This document shows, in pieces, positions 47,710 to 59,261 of a stretch of 64,000 bases of DNA. Position 1 is the stretch's first letter. Each line of letters begins with the position of its first letter. The position numbers were made by a program, and so were the translations under genes. The notes beneath the pieces are model-generated. The model saw only the letters and a list, made by a program, of their open reading frames with translations, did no database searches and had not been told where the DNA came from. Source of the DNA: Botryotinia globosa (Eukaryota > Ascomycota > Leotiomycetes > Helotiales > Sclerotiniaceae); NCBI GenBank assembly GCA_014898425.1, contig RCSZ01000007.1, positions 744,001 to 808,000 on the forward strand. Direction: 5' to 3'.

Positions 47710-49839
47710 ATGATGGGTCTCAAACTTTTTGATCTTTTTGCAAGTCTTGTCGCGACAACTAGTCAACAAATTTCAGATACTGCGTATTTGAATTCATACA
47801 ACTCGTGTGGTAATAAATTACCGCAAACTTCTGACGTTGTTGTTGTCGGCGGAGGAATCCATGCTTTGATATATGCAATCCACGCAAGGAGTTTGGAGCT
47901 CCAGAATGGACGTAAGTTCAATCTACAATCTTTTGTCTTCATGCGCAGCATATCTAGCAGACAAGTTGTGAATATTCTATCTTCCTAGAATTTTTGCGCC
48001 AACATGATAAAAGGTTCAAGGAATAGAAATCGTTCGGGAACCATCACTGATTTTCATGCACTTGCTAACTTAAATCACAGAGGGAAATTCCACATCCCTG
48101 ACCATCCTAGAGAAGTCACCCAGCCCAACCTACAAAATCGGCGAGTCAACATTAACAGTGTTTGGACTTTGGCTTAAAACTGTCGGGATCCAAACTCCGA
48201 TACTTTCAAGACTCTTTGGACCAAAAGATGGCTTGGCATTTTTCTACTTTTCCACCGAAGGCAATCCAGAAGATTACACACAATTTGTTGCCAACGGACC
48301 TGCTGCAGATTTCGTACCAACACTTCAAGTCGAGAGGAAGATCAGTGAACTTATGCTCACACTCTATGCGCAACGGCTTGGCATAACAGTTCTTCATGGA
48401 AAAGAGGTCATTATTGATAAGAAATCCACGGCGATAGACGAAAGTGATGGGATGTCTCTTAAAGTACGAGACTCTGAGACCATGGTCGAGGAATCTGTGC
48501 ACGCGAAGCTTGTTGTTGATGCCACAGGGCGATTTCATCGCTTCATCTCGAAAGAGGAGCGTATTGAACGAGTAGAAGGGTTCAATACGAATGCTTACTG
48601 GGCGTACTTTGAACAACTAGGAGACGAATCTGATATCCCGTTGAGACATTACGAAAGTGTCAACACAAATCATATATGTCTGCCTGAAGGGTATGCTCCA
48701 GTTTTCGACATTGATTTGAACGACACAAGCTAATACAGTTTTTTAGATGGGCTTGGGTCATTAGACTACCTTCATGGGAGGGTAGCTCTATCCCTAATCT
48801 TACAGCCATGATCAATCATCTGTTGGATCTTAACGCGGCCAAAGCACCAGCAGATTCCTATCCTTCAGTACCTGAATTAGTTGCGAGATTCCAGGTCAAA
48901 TTTCGTTGGGTTGTTAGTATTGGATTTGCACTTCGTTCCGATGTTGTTTACCCAGATAATCTTTCCAGCTTCGGAAGTAGCGAAGCGGAACAGAAGTTCA
49001 ATTGGATTCTTTCTCGATACCAGAAAGTTACCCAACTGATGGAAAAGCACAAACTTATCGAGGATCTCTATGGCCCCGGAACCACCTGGTTCGTGCGCAA
49101 GAATTTGGCATTCCGTGCCCCACGAGTTACTGGAAACAATTGGCTAGCCATTGGTGATGCAACTGGTTTTACCAATCCACTATACTCCCCTGGCATCAAC
49201 GCGAACATGAGCACTAGTATTTATGCCGCTGAAATGACGAAGAACTATCTCTCGGGGAAGGATTCATCCGTCAAGAAGGATCTATTCCGAAAGTACGAAG
49301 ACTTTTGCAAAGACCGTGTTCCTAACAATCAACGCATGAACGTCTTCAATTACATGTGTATGCGATCCCCACAGACTGGACCAATGGGGCCTGTCTGGCA
49401 GTACTTATGCGGGACCGGAAACGAGAAATTTCAAAATGCCAAGAATTTGAATTTGCAAAATGTGCATGAGTTTCTCACAACCTGGGATTGGGGTTCCAAC
49501 AAAGAGGAATATATTGCGTTCAGCAAACTGGCCATTGAAATGCTAGATGGACCTCCGCATGCTAAGCTATCCCAGGAAACTATCAATGGGGTCAAGAGAC
49601 TTTCTGCTGAGCACTTGAAAAGAGCCATGGCTTGTGGCAAATACAAGGGAAGATGGGCGGGATTGTTGCGCTGGTACGATGATGATCTCAACTTTGTAGC
49701 AGACAAGGTTGACAGAGATGTATTGGCTAGAAGATGTGTAACATGTGGGGAGTGGAAAATGTTGAGACCAGATTGTAGGAAATGTGTATATTGTGGTTGG
49801 GAGCATACTGTTGAGGAAAGTACGAAGGTTCTGTACTGA
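47710..49839 (+). CDS. flavin-dependent halogenase-like monooxygenase with C-terminal cysteine cluster
   Basis: Exons 47710-47911, 48081-48690 and 48747-49839 give 634 aa. Features in order: FAD-binding motif DVVVVGGGIHALIYA (the last Gly of GxGxxG is replaced by Ala), KIGEST, VVDATGR, the WxWxI motif WAWVIRLPSW across intron 2, and IGDATGFTNPLYSPGINANMST. These are hallmarks of the tryptophan-halogenase-like flavoenzymes, which use FADH2 and O2; whether it halogenates or hydroxylates cannot be told. The C-terminus has CVTCGEWKMLRPDC-RKC-VYC, a likely zinc ribbon not usual in this family. Start uncertain: ATG 47710 or 47713, or an upstream exon. Intron 1 is long (169 nt). Confidence 0.85.
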
Positions 49840-51780
49840 AGTGGGAAATGCCCAAGCTGATTCGATGGGATGAATGTAAATAGAGGCAAAGCAGAGGAAG
49901 ATTCGAAGTTTGGTGGTATTGGGACTTCTAGCGAGCCTGATATCATGTAATTAACCATCCCATCATCCAGAGCGACAAATTAATGAATAACATGTTTGAT
50001 TCCAACGTTGGCTTGATGGCAATGAAACATGCCCCATCATGATATTAGCCTGAAATTTGCGAATAAAGCAAAAAATGATGGGTCTGAATAGTATTCATTG
50101 GAACGGGAATTCGTCTGAATATGTGTTAAATGTTCAGATATTTCTGAGGACGATGTAGAGTACGAATGGGAAGTGGTATGTTGGTAGATTGTCGTTGATC
50201 GCGCCACATGTTTCTAGAAGCCTGAGCATGGATTCCCGAGGTAAATCATACGTAATCCTGGTTGTGTTCTAAATTTAGCACAGCCACCTCCTTTTGACAG
50301 TAGGAAACTTTAACTAATCTAGTACTACACTTCATGACTGAGGAATAATAGATAAATATTATTAATTCTCGATTGAGACTCCAGACTTACAGGATAAATC
50401 CATCCCAGTCGTATAAATCATACTTCACAGCTAGTTTCTGTCATATTTGGGCCTGTGCTGTGCCGAGAACGGCAAATATAACAACAGCCGATTCGGCCAT
50501 CAGCACCCAAGAACATAACAATTCAATCCAGTCTCAACAGGGAATTTTACGAGCTCTCATTCTATTCGGATACAAATGACCATCCCCTGTCCCAAGATGG
50601 AACTCGGCTCTTGACTCCAACTCAAAAGCACAAGCCCATAACGGGTAATATGCATCACGTATCCGGACTAAACCTTAGATGCCACAACGGAACCAAGAAC
50701 AATATCTATCAAACTCTGTCTTTTTAGATCTTAAAACATGCCGGAATTATCTCAATACCACCAAAATTCCCAATCTTTATTGCTGTCGGTTCCCTCAAAA
50801 GGCCAGTCGAGGCAAGCCAACTATGCCGCAGCAAAATCCGTCGCTGGCATACCATACGCACACGCCCAAGCCCAGCTGTTCAAACAGAACAAAGATTAAA
50901 AAAATCGTTCCGTTGGCACGAAATGGAGAAATCTACCGAGACGCGTTCCCTGAAATCGACATTCATTTTGCGGGGATGATCATTCGCCTTCCCCGCTTCG
51001 TTCTCCTTGGCTACGCGATATCATCCAGTGAGCATTATTAGCCGGCTATCCATCCCAAGTCATGGGAATATTTCCAAATTACCATGGGTCAAAAGTGCAA
51101 TGTGATAACTCCATCGTTATGGAAAGGAACCAGCTTGGTATGCGTCTACGTGTATTTGATAGTCGGACGGGAAATTTCGTCCAAAAAATTCGTATTATTG
51201 ATGTATGTCACAGCGGTGACTATTTAGATGATTCCAGTAGACGAGCAGGAAAGCCATAGTTGATATACCAATTACAAGGACGAACGTCTTTCAGAAAAAT
51301 TCTGATGTTTCTCAGAACTTAGAAGGACGGGAATGTGAATGAGACACAGCAGTCGATGGGACTATCAGCTTCGACATCCATATCATGAATTGATTGTACA
51401 AGCGCGTCTATGACTTGTAATTGAGTAGTGATTTCTATTCAATATCTCACTTGTGGATGGACATTTATATTGTGCACCCATGAGGGAAATTTATCTGATT
51501 TCTAGGCATGATTCGAACTCGAGTCATCAGAGACTTTACCATTGTTATAGATACTAGCGAGGAGTTATGATAGACTAAGCTGTGCACTGGAAAAGATATA
51601 TATCAAGATTAACATGGATCAGGACTATGAGCATTGAGCACTGTACACAGATCATGTTTCAAGAATGAAATAAGAGACGGCTCGGCCAGATATGGTGGTA
51701 TTAGAACCAAACCGAGCCACAGACAGGGAAATGGTATCTATTAAAGTTACCTATACTATGGTTCATGACCGCTCTATGAA
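49840..51780. other. 1.9-kb stretch without a supported gene
   Basis: Plus-strand ORFs at 50373-50579, 50679-51041 (120 codons) and 51062-51259 follow each other and could be a decayed gene, but show no domain. No repeats with defined ends were seen. Confidence 0.4.
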
Positions 51781-54580
51781 CTAAGCAGACACAGCACAAC
51801 TCTGACCCGCCCCAATCATCGAAATATTATCAAGCAAAAGACTCATTATAAGAGTAACTTGACTGTTACACTGCCAAGTCATTTTCAACTGTGCCGAATG
51901 AGTCATTGGAACTACCGTTGCCGATCGTTGCGAATAGCCAGTTCTATAACTCGCTATATTCGAGTACGTAATAGTTTCTGTATCGATGACTACTCCTCCC
52001 ACGGAAGCAGACAACACACAAGAAGCTGTTGGCGAGACGAACGCTCCCATTACTGACATGTAATAGCTAAGAGTCTAGGATTGGTCGGGGATGAGGGAAT
52101 CGATTTGCTGGGATATGGCGGCTGTGTATGGACGTTGACCAAAGAGGTTGCTATAAGAGATTAGGTTCGCTTTCGGCAATTTGGTAAAGAGTCAAGAGAG
52201 AGGAAGGGAACTTACACAAACTCATCGCCAGAATATGAATTAAATGCACTATTGACCTTAGATTGTACATTGGCCCAACCATTAAGGACCCATGGCGTTT
52301 GATAAGAGCCCGATGTTGCGGTTTCAAAATCGCCATTGGCAACTACTTGGGTAGGTGACGGAGTGCAAGCTGGAATTGTAGTCGAGACAACGACCAGAGA
52401 TGTTGCGGGAACTGTTATTATTACAGTCTCGGCGATCACGGTTGGTTGAATTCAGAGACAGCTGCAAGCTGATGATTGTTGAGCCAAATCATATGTTGAT
52501 GTAAATGGATATGAGTCAGTTCTTGTCGTTCTCTTGAGAACGGTCACAGTTGCTGGGCTGACGGTGGTGGTAGTTGTGATTCAAGTGGTCTCTGTGATGA
52601 AGAGGTACTGTTCATCTGCGTAGCTTGGCTGGGTGGAGAGTAGACTACTGCAATAAGAGGTTGCTGGAGTATCAGCTGCTGCAAATAACAAATCCGCCGC
52701 GTGTGTGCTGCAAAATGCGGTTACAGAAGGGAGTGCAGGACTTGATGTTGTAGATGTAGCGCTTGTGACAGGAATCTCAGTTGTTTCTGGTAATCCTGAA
52801 GTACTACTATTGATCCCTAGGCTGGAAGTGCTGGTAGAGATGATTTCCGTGGTTGTGGAATTCATTGGAGATGGATACCCAGTTCCCAAAGGAACACCCG
52901 AGCTTGTGGAATTTGCAATTGCATAAGCTGTCGAAGATGCTAAGTATCCAGTTCCGGAAGGAAATCGCAATCGGGTGGAGTCTGTCCCTTGGTGAGCAAT
53001 CGAAGACGCAGTTCCTTGAAGAATGTCGTGTATTGTGGAGTTACTCATTGGGTACCTAACCGATGATGAGTATCCAGTTCCTGATATAGAAGAAGGGCTT
53101 GAGCTTCCGGTTCCAGTGGGTCGGTATAAAGATGTGGAATTCCCGAACGGATAGCTTTGTGTAGAGTGGGAAGTCTTCGTGCACTTTGTTCGGGAGTGAC
53201 GTGATCTTGTTTTTGTTGACTGTACCGCGATTGTGCTGCTGGGAGCCGATGCTGAAACAGATACGGATGAGGGAATAATCGAACCGTCGTAAGCAGAAGT
53301 CGAAATCAAACTTTCAGTGGATGAAACGGAAGGGAACGTAGTGAGCGATGATGCACCCTGGCTTGAAGATGCTGACTGGGTGACAGGGCAAACAGTTGTA
53401 TAATCAACCACAGTATTGGTCACAGCAACAACTTTTCCGCTAGTAGTATACGTGCTGGTTGAAAGAGAATAGACTGTTGAGGTTGTATATTGAACAGTTG
53501 GTTCTGGAGTTGGGGAAGATTTTTCTGTGATAGGGCAAACTGTCGTGTAATCAACGACGGTATCTGTTAATGTGAAAGTCTTTTCACTAGACTTGTATGT
53601 TCCAGTGGAGAGAGAATATACAGTTGATGTTGTACATTCAACTGTCGGCTTGGGAGTTGGACTTGGAGATAATGCTTTTGTAATAGAACGGACGGTTGAA
53701 TAATCTACAAAGAAAATTGTGATTGTCTGCCCAAGGCTCGTCGTGTATGTCGAAGTTTTATAAATTGTCGATGTCTCATATGCAGTTGTGCTTTCACCAG
53801 CCAACTCTCCCAGTGCTTGGGAAGTTGATGTGGTTTTAGCGGTGACAGGAAAAACTGTTGTGTAGTCTACGATTGTTTTCGTAATAACTTCACCACTTGG
53901 GTTTATGTAACTATATAAGGTGTACACTGTCGATGTGATATGCTCAACTGGTGCCGTTGATTTGGGAAGTGGGCTTTGTGTAATCTCATGGGTGACAGGG
54001 TAAACTGTGGTAGAATCGACCACAGATTGGGTCTTTGTTACCAATAGACCACTTGAATGAGTGGTATAAGTAGAGAGAGAGTATATGATCGAGGTAGTGA
54101 ACTCGTTTTCTGGCCCCGGAATGGCCTACAAAGATGTAGGAACTATGGAAACAATTGCGGAGGAAATAGTTGGAACAGACGTCTTGAGAGAAGGGGATGC
54201 TTTGGGAGAGACTGAAAGGTCAATAGAGCCTAGAGCATATGACGACTGCGTGGTGGGCTTAGCTGTAGGCTGGGCCTGGACTAAACAAGAACATGCAGAT
54301 GAGACACGAAATGCTGGAATCGCAGCTGGGACATAGTCGGGAATACTGATGCTGTCATTCTCTAAATATTTACCACAGAACTGAGGCCCTGAGGTAGTCT
54401 GATTGATTAATGGTTGAAGACAATCGTCCTATTTTACAATCAGCTACATTATATCAATATCAATATTCCCTAACATACCAATACACAAGATTTTACTGGA
54501 GCTGGAGCACAACAAGGAGTGTTTTCCGATACAACAGAACGCGCCAAAAGAATAACTGAGAAAGAAAAGAACAACTTCAT
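51781..54580 (-). pseudogene. repeat-rich secreted cell-surface glycoprotein, four in-frame stops
   Basis: Exons 54580-54479, 54428-52216 and 52150-51781 keep one frame for 895 codons, but it is broken by TAG 54126-54128, TGA 52581-52583, TGA 52452-52454 and TAG 52075-52077. It starts with a signal peptide (MKLFFSFSVILLARSVVS) and a Cys-rich N-domain with SSACSCL. Five imperfect repeats of about 45 residues follow, each with a TSTVYSLST-like start and a VVDYTTVCPVT-like end. Next comes a Ser/Thr-rich region with NST/GTGYxS units. The last part (ANGDFETATSGSYQTPW) resembles a carbohydrate-binding CBM4_9-like domain. It was probably a heavily O-glycosylated wall protein or adhesin. The first stop could alternatively be removed by a 51-nt in-frame GT...AG intron with a poor donor; the others could not. 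Confidence 0.75.
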
Positions 54581-54930
54581 TTTAACGATTGTCAAAGAGT
54601 GTAGACAAAACGCAGGAAACGAGAAGAAAATATCACATGTGCAGCACGCCAACTATATATCACCTCTAATCGTACAACCTCGCTGCTCAAACTATTGAAC
54701 GTTTGTGGCGCCATTATACTAGACGAATTCAGCCGAGCCAAGAAGCATCTTCACGAAAGCTTTTCTCACGATGCTATAGGACTGGACCCTTATGGACTCG
54801 GGGTACCCGATGGAATGGATAGATCTGATGTTCACCACGTTATTGGAGAATATGGGATGACAATAGTCTGATATCTGCATTGACACATTGAATCAGCACA
54901 AAATCATAAAATCAGTTTACATCTAATGTA
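54581..54930. promoter_or_regulatory. upstream region of the surface-glycoprotein pseudogene
   Basis: Short region up to the first copy of MITE family 2. Nothing else recognised. Confidence 0.35.
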
Positions 54931-55447
54931 AGAGTTGAGGCCATCGCTCATCACACATGTAATGCTTTTCCAATTAAAATATAGGATTATTCAAATTTTT
55001 ATATTCTAATTTATTTTTTATAATAAAAAAATAAAATTATATTATTTTTTGAAAAAGATTTATTTAATTGATTAAATCTTATGTGAAAAAAAAGAACATT
55101 TTTTGCAATTTTTTAAATAGGATTTGAGAATGTTAAAGTTGAAAATTTTAAATTTTTATAAAAATTTGTTTATTTTATAGTGAAAAAAAAACATTATATA
55201 TTAGAATCTTTACTGAAAAAAATTCTATTTCAATATTATATGATTATTTAATAAAAAAAAATGAAAAATATTTCAAACAATTTTTTATATTTCAATTATA
55301 ATTTTTTATTATTTTCAATATTTTGAATTTTTTTTTCAATATTTGAATAAAATATTTAATATAATAGTTTATATAAAAAAACCCTTATTTCTATAGGGAT
55401 TTTATTACATTTGTTACAGGGATGTGGTAATCGATAGCCCCAACTCT
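54931..55447. mobile_element. MITE family 2, copy 1 (TA target duplication)
   Basis: A 517-bp, very AT-rich element bounded by AGAGTTG...CAACTCT inverted ends with TA on both sides (54929-54930 and 55448-55449). Its reverse complement aligns with 56170-56603 at both ends. There is no coding capacity. TA flanks and short TIRs suggest a Tc1/mariner-type non-autonomous element; that assignment is inference. Confidence 0.8.
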
Positions 55448-55449
55448 TA

Positions 55450-56169
55450 TTTACAAGCATTAATGTTACCAAATTAGTTAATGAGCTCTAACCTACTATC
55501 AATTTGGCTTCAAATTTTCTTTTCACCCCTGAATATTGGGCCCACCTTTGTATTTTGGCACTCAGCTGGCTCGCAATGTGCCATTCACTAGACAGCATGT
55601 AGGTATGGTACGCGAAATCTCCATGTGGTTGAAGATTATGGGTTTCTATCTCCCACTTATAGAAACGACCCATTCTGCATCAAATTGGAAAAGTTGAAGG
55701 ATAGGTACCGGTTTGTCCTGCCACCATTGAGAAGTTCAATTGCTGACAGGAACGAAAGTGATGGAGTGGTCTGTGCACATACAATGAAGGGGTTCACACC
55801 GTGCATGCTGACCTTTCCGAAATTGATGTATTCCCAAATCGTCTAGAATGATATCCATACATCTTTCGATTCAATTCTAGCAAATACTATCAGCTGTAAA
55901 GTCCGAATGTTCTTCCCAGAGTCTCCTGGTAAAAAGTGAGGTAAAATAATTGTATAAGTTGCAAGCAGTAAAGGGTAAGACGGTAAAACGAACACCTCAA
56001 AATACTCTCGTAGAACACCAGAGCTACTCAAAATCTAGTAGCCAAACATCAATCAATCCCAGGAAACAAAAGAAAGACAATCTAAATTCCTCAAGCATTG
56101 ATCAATTACTGGTTTGTTCTCACTTGTAGCAAATAGATCAGCAGGATCGCACCCAGGATTGGAGATGTA
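55450..56169. other. spacer between two inverted MITE copies
   Basis: About 720 bp without supported genes. ORFs at 55488-55673 and 55625-55846 are short. The inverted MITE copies on both sides could form a large foldback. Confidence 0.45.
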
Positions 56170-56603
56170 AGAGTTCTAGCCCCTGCTTATAGCACACCAT
56201 AACGTTTTGTAATATAATTCCTACAAAATTTAGGGTTTTTTTATAAATTAAAATACTATATAATGGTTTTAAATTTTTATATTAAGTTATTATAAAACTT
56301 CTATAATAAATCATTTAATATAATATTAATATTAAAAAAATTCTATTTTTTTTAAAAAAAAAAATTATGTAAACTTTTTACAATTTGTAATATTTTTCTA
56401 CATAAAATGAATGAATTTTTTGAAAATATAATTCAAAAAATATTTCAAAATAAATTAGATATTTTTTTCAATATTTCAAATAATTCTAAATCTTTTTATA
56501 ATATAATTTTCAGGTTTTTTATATATAATAATAAATAAATTAAAATATAAAAAACTGAATAATTATATATTTTAATCGGAAAAGCATTATATGTGAGAAC
56601 TCT
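56170..56603. mobile_element. MITE family 2, copy 2 (inverted)
   Basis: A 434-bp AT-rich element with ends AGAGTTCT...AGAACTCT and TA flanks (56168-56169, 56604-56605). It matches copy 1 in reverse orientation, including GTAATGCTTTTCC-like and AGGGTTTTTTTATA-like subterminal blocks. It is about 80 bp shorter than copy 1, so one of them has an internal deletion or insertion. Confidence 0.8.
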
Positions 56604-57219
56604 TACTTATTTGTGAAGATTATAAATTCGTCTTCCCCGGTCGTTGTCTATAAATTGGCTGTCGATATTTCTCGATGAGAAGTCTCATGATATGTATGAT
56701 ACTAGCTGGAAAAAACCAGGCATATCCCTCAAGTCGCCTTGCGGCCTTGAAATCGCGGTCGTTGTAAGCCTCAATCATGTTGAAATCAGAAATCGAAGAT
56801 TTAAATTTATTAGAAACTGCGGCAGCATGTGGTTATCATTTCTGTAAACGCCTAGCTGGTGCCCACGTTTGAATGTTCGAGAACGATAAAATCAAACGTT
56901 CGAGAAGCAATAAACGAATGTTCCTGCAGATATCTCGTGACTTTTGATGTTTGATAGATAGTTTTGTTGCACATCTATCGTGTTTGGAATTATCTAGAAT
57001 AATTTCAAAAAACGGTTTAGAATGTTGCAAGTCTTCTTTACCCCACGCAAAAACCTCGTGTATATGAAACACATGTTTTGTATTGCAATCGATATATTAT
57101 CATGATAACCTCGATAATTAAATGAATTCTTTAATTTCCAGTCTCTGATATTATATATTACTCTTGTTAGAGTCTAAGATCTATAAAAACGTCTTCAAAT
57201 CCTCTTCCGAGTCCGTGAT
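56604..57219. other. intergenic, nothing recognised
   Basis: Downstream of the phosphatase gene. Short ORFs only. Confidence 0.45.
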
Positions 57220-58647
57220 CTAATACTGACCTTTAGGAACCTCTTTCTTATTTTTACACACGCCATCAAAATCACCATATATACCCATTCCTCTTTCTAC
57301 AATGTCTACAAATTGATGGAACTCACAAGAAGCGCCAGGCCCGCCTTGGCATTCGGGAATTGGCCTTGGGGCGGTATTGGCAATGATCCTCACAAATTCC
57401 TGCACATCGTCTTCATCATCTGCATCGCCTTTCAATCCTTTACATGTGAGTTTTTCAATTCCAACATGACCTAAGAATGGGATGAGTTCAGACATTTTCC
57501 ATGATCGAGACCAATTTATACGATCGGTTGGAAATTCTTCGGCGAATGCATTGGAGGAATTGAAGAGGCCAAGGGCGGTGGCTATGAAAGGAGGAACTTC
57601 GCGATGGGTAAAAGATAAGAAAAATCGTTGGCCGTCGTCATCGGGAATCCCATCACCGAAAGATTCGGAGTGTTGAGGCGCATGAAATTTGGAGAATAGA
57701 TGCGCCGTGGTATTTAGCCAAGGGAATCCCAAATAAGGCGAAAGAGGATTACCATGACCCACCATGCGTGAATATTTCATATCCCACGCATATTCGTAAG
57801 CCATCCATTCATCGTCAGTGAAAACATCGCAGATCTTTGAAATCTTGCCCGTGATAGCAGATTCATAACCGCACATCTGCTGCAACCCCATTATATCATA
57901 ATTCCCAAGTTGGACTGGTGCGTACTGCTGAAGTCTTGCGATGATCGACGGTGCATATTTTGCGAGGAAAGTTTGTAATTCTTCGTCTCCAGGTTTTTTG
58001 GTAAATGCATCGCATGCTTTATGTGGGACTTGGGAATGAAAAGACGATCGATTTGTTCCAATCTCGACGATCTCGACTTTTTGTGGAAAGACACTGCCGA
58101 ATGCCTTGGCCGTATCTTGTGTTCTTGACTTCTTGTCCGCATAGATTCGTTTCGTTGTGGGCACTAGTTCGGGATATCTGGATAACAAATGTTTGCTAAC
58201 CTTCTTCGAGTCTTTGATTCCTTGAGGAGTGATTTGTTCCATTTGATTCTTCGGATCATCGATGGGAATTTGCCATTTCTCAAAGAATGCGAGCGGGCCA
58301 GCCCACCCCTTCCGTTTCTTTCCCGATTTGGTGGTATATGTACTATCTAATTTTTTGAAAAATGGTTCGATGTAGGTTTCGTAATCGTCGTCATTAGCAT
58401 AAATTGCGGCATGTCTGACAAGATAAGATGCAGCTGTGACTTCGCAGAGGCGAGGTGCTTTGTGGTTAAGACCCGGGCCAACTGCATCGAAATATGGACT
58501 GATACCAGGAAGATGAAGGAGAGGATCGAATTTGTAATCCTGGGTATGAGAGTTTGCGGAATAATCTTGTGAAATACGAAGTGGGATTTGTGATGAAGAG
58601 ACTGCCGGAATGGCTATTAAGGCCAAAGCCCATACGTATTGAACCAT
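57220..58647 (-). CDS. secreted histidine acid phosphatase-like protein
   Basis: Intronless 475-aa protein; I chose ATG 58647. Residues 1-18 form a signal peptide (MVQYVWALALIAIPAVSS). The first catalytic motif reads YLVRHAAIYAND (Arg78, His79), where the classical RHGxRxP has Gly and a second Arg. Near residue 350 the proton-donor region reads FTHREVPPFIATALGLF, with HR where phytases have HD. Other regions (SRTQDTAKAFGSVFP, MVGHGNPLSPYLGFPWLN) and several Cys pairs match the fungal family. N-glycosylation sites are present. It should be a secreted phosphomonoesterase or a divergent, perhaps altered, member. The HR/HAAI variant may be a subfamily trait, since the rest is well preserved. Confidence 0.87.
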   Translation of the reverse strand: MVQYVWALALIAIPAVSSSQIPLRISQDYSANSHTQDYKFDPLLHLPGISPYFDAVGPGLNHKAPRLCEVTAASYLVRHAAIYANDDDYETYIEPFFKKLDSTYTTKSGKKRKGWAGPLAFFEKWQIPIDDPKNQMEQITPQGIKDSKKVSKHLLSRYPELVPTTKRIYADKKSRTQDTAKAFGSVFPQKVEIVEIGTNRSSFHSQVPHKACDAFTKKPGDEELQTFLAKYAPSIIARLQQYAPVQLGNYDIMGLQQMCGYESAITGKISKICDVFTDDEWMAYEYAWDMKYSRMVGHGNPLSPYLGFPWLNTTAHLFSKFHAPQHSESFGDGIPDDDGQRFFLSFTHREVPPFIATALGLFNSSNAFAEEFPTDRINWSRSWKMSELIPFLGHVGIEKLTCKGLKGDADDEDDVQEFVRIIANTAPRPIPECQGGPGASCEFHQFVDIVERGMGIYGDFDGVCKNKKEVPKGQY

Positions 58648-59261
58648 ATCAACAGGCAATTGATTGGGTTATGTATCAAAATATTGATAGATTCAATTCA
58701 ATCTATTTTGCTTTCCAAAAAATGACAGAAAATCGGCGAACACATTTTTTATAAATGTTGGGAATTTGTACATGACATCATTGATTGGCTCGGCCCCTTA
58801 CCGCTTTCCAAGTTCCTGGAACGGGACGACTAGCGGTTCGGCATCGGTAGAGCTAATTCGGTTAGCTCGGTTATATACTTTGAGTCCCACCACATTTGTG
58901 AGGAAGTTTTGTATCTAACAAAAAGACATTCAAAGTGCTTGGTAACAAAAGGATACCTCCAAACACTGCATTGATCATGAAATAACCTTTGGCTTATTGT
59001 CACCGCCACAAAGAATGATTGGGCCACAGTCATTAAGGAAATGTTGGAAGTTTTCTTGCTTCACTCCACATAGGCAAAAAAAAGGAGACCCCTTTCCCTA
59101 TCAGTATTGTTTATGAGAGTTCTTATTTATGAGAATTCATGTTTTCTTTGCTTTTGAGTGCATCAATATAAATCGTCCATCCATAAGAATTTGTATCCAA
59201 TATATACACAATTCTAGACAACAGTTGTTGCGCAATCACTCAAGCTCCGGCGGTCGACATA
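58648..59261. promoter_or_regulatory. divergent intergenic region (phosphatase and methyltransferase)
   Basis: 614 bp between divergent starts. Nothing specific recognised. Confidence 0.4.

Noticed and set aside
51495..51560. tRNA-like box (GTTCGAATC on the minus strand)
   Set aside because: The stretch flanking the box does not form a T-stem, and no acceptor or anticodon arm could be paired.
52705..53059. Plus-strand ORFs within the glycoprotein gene
   Set aside because: Shadows of the Ser/Thr-rich minus-strand frame; hydrophobic look comes from the reverse of Ser/Thr codons.
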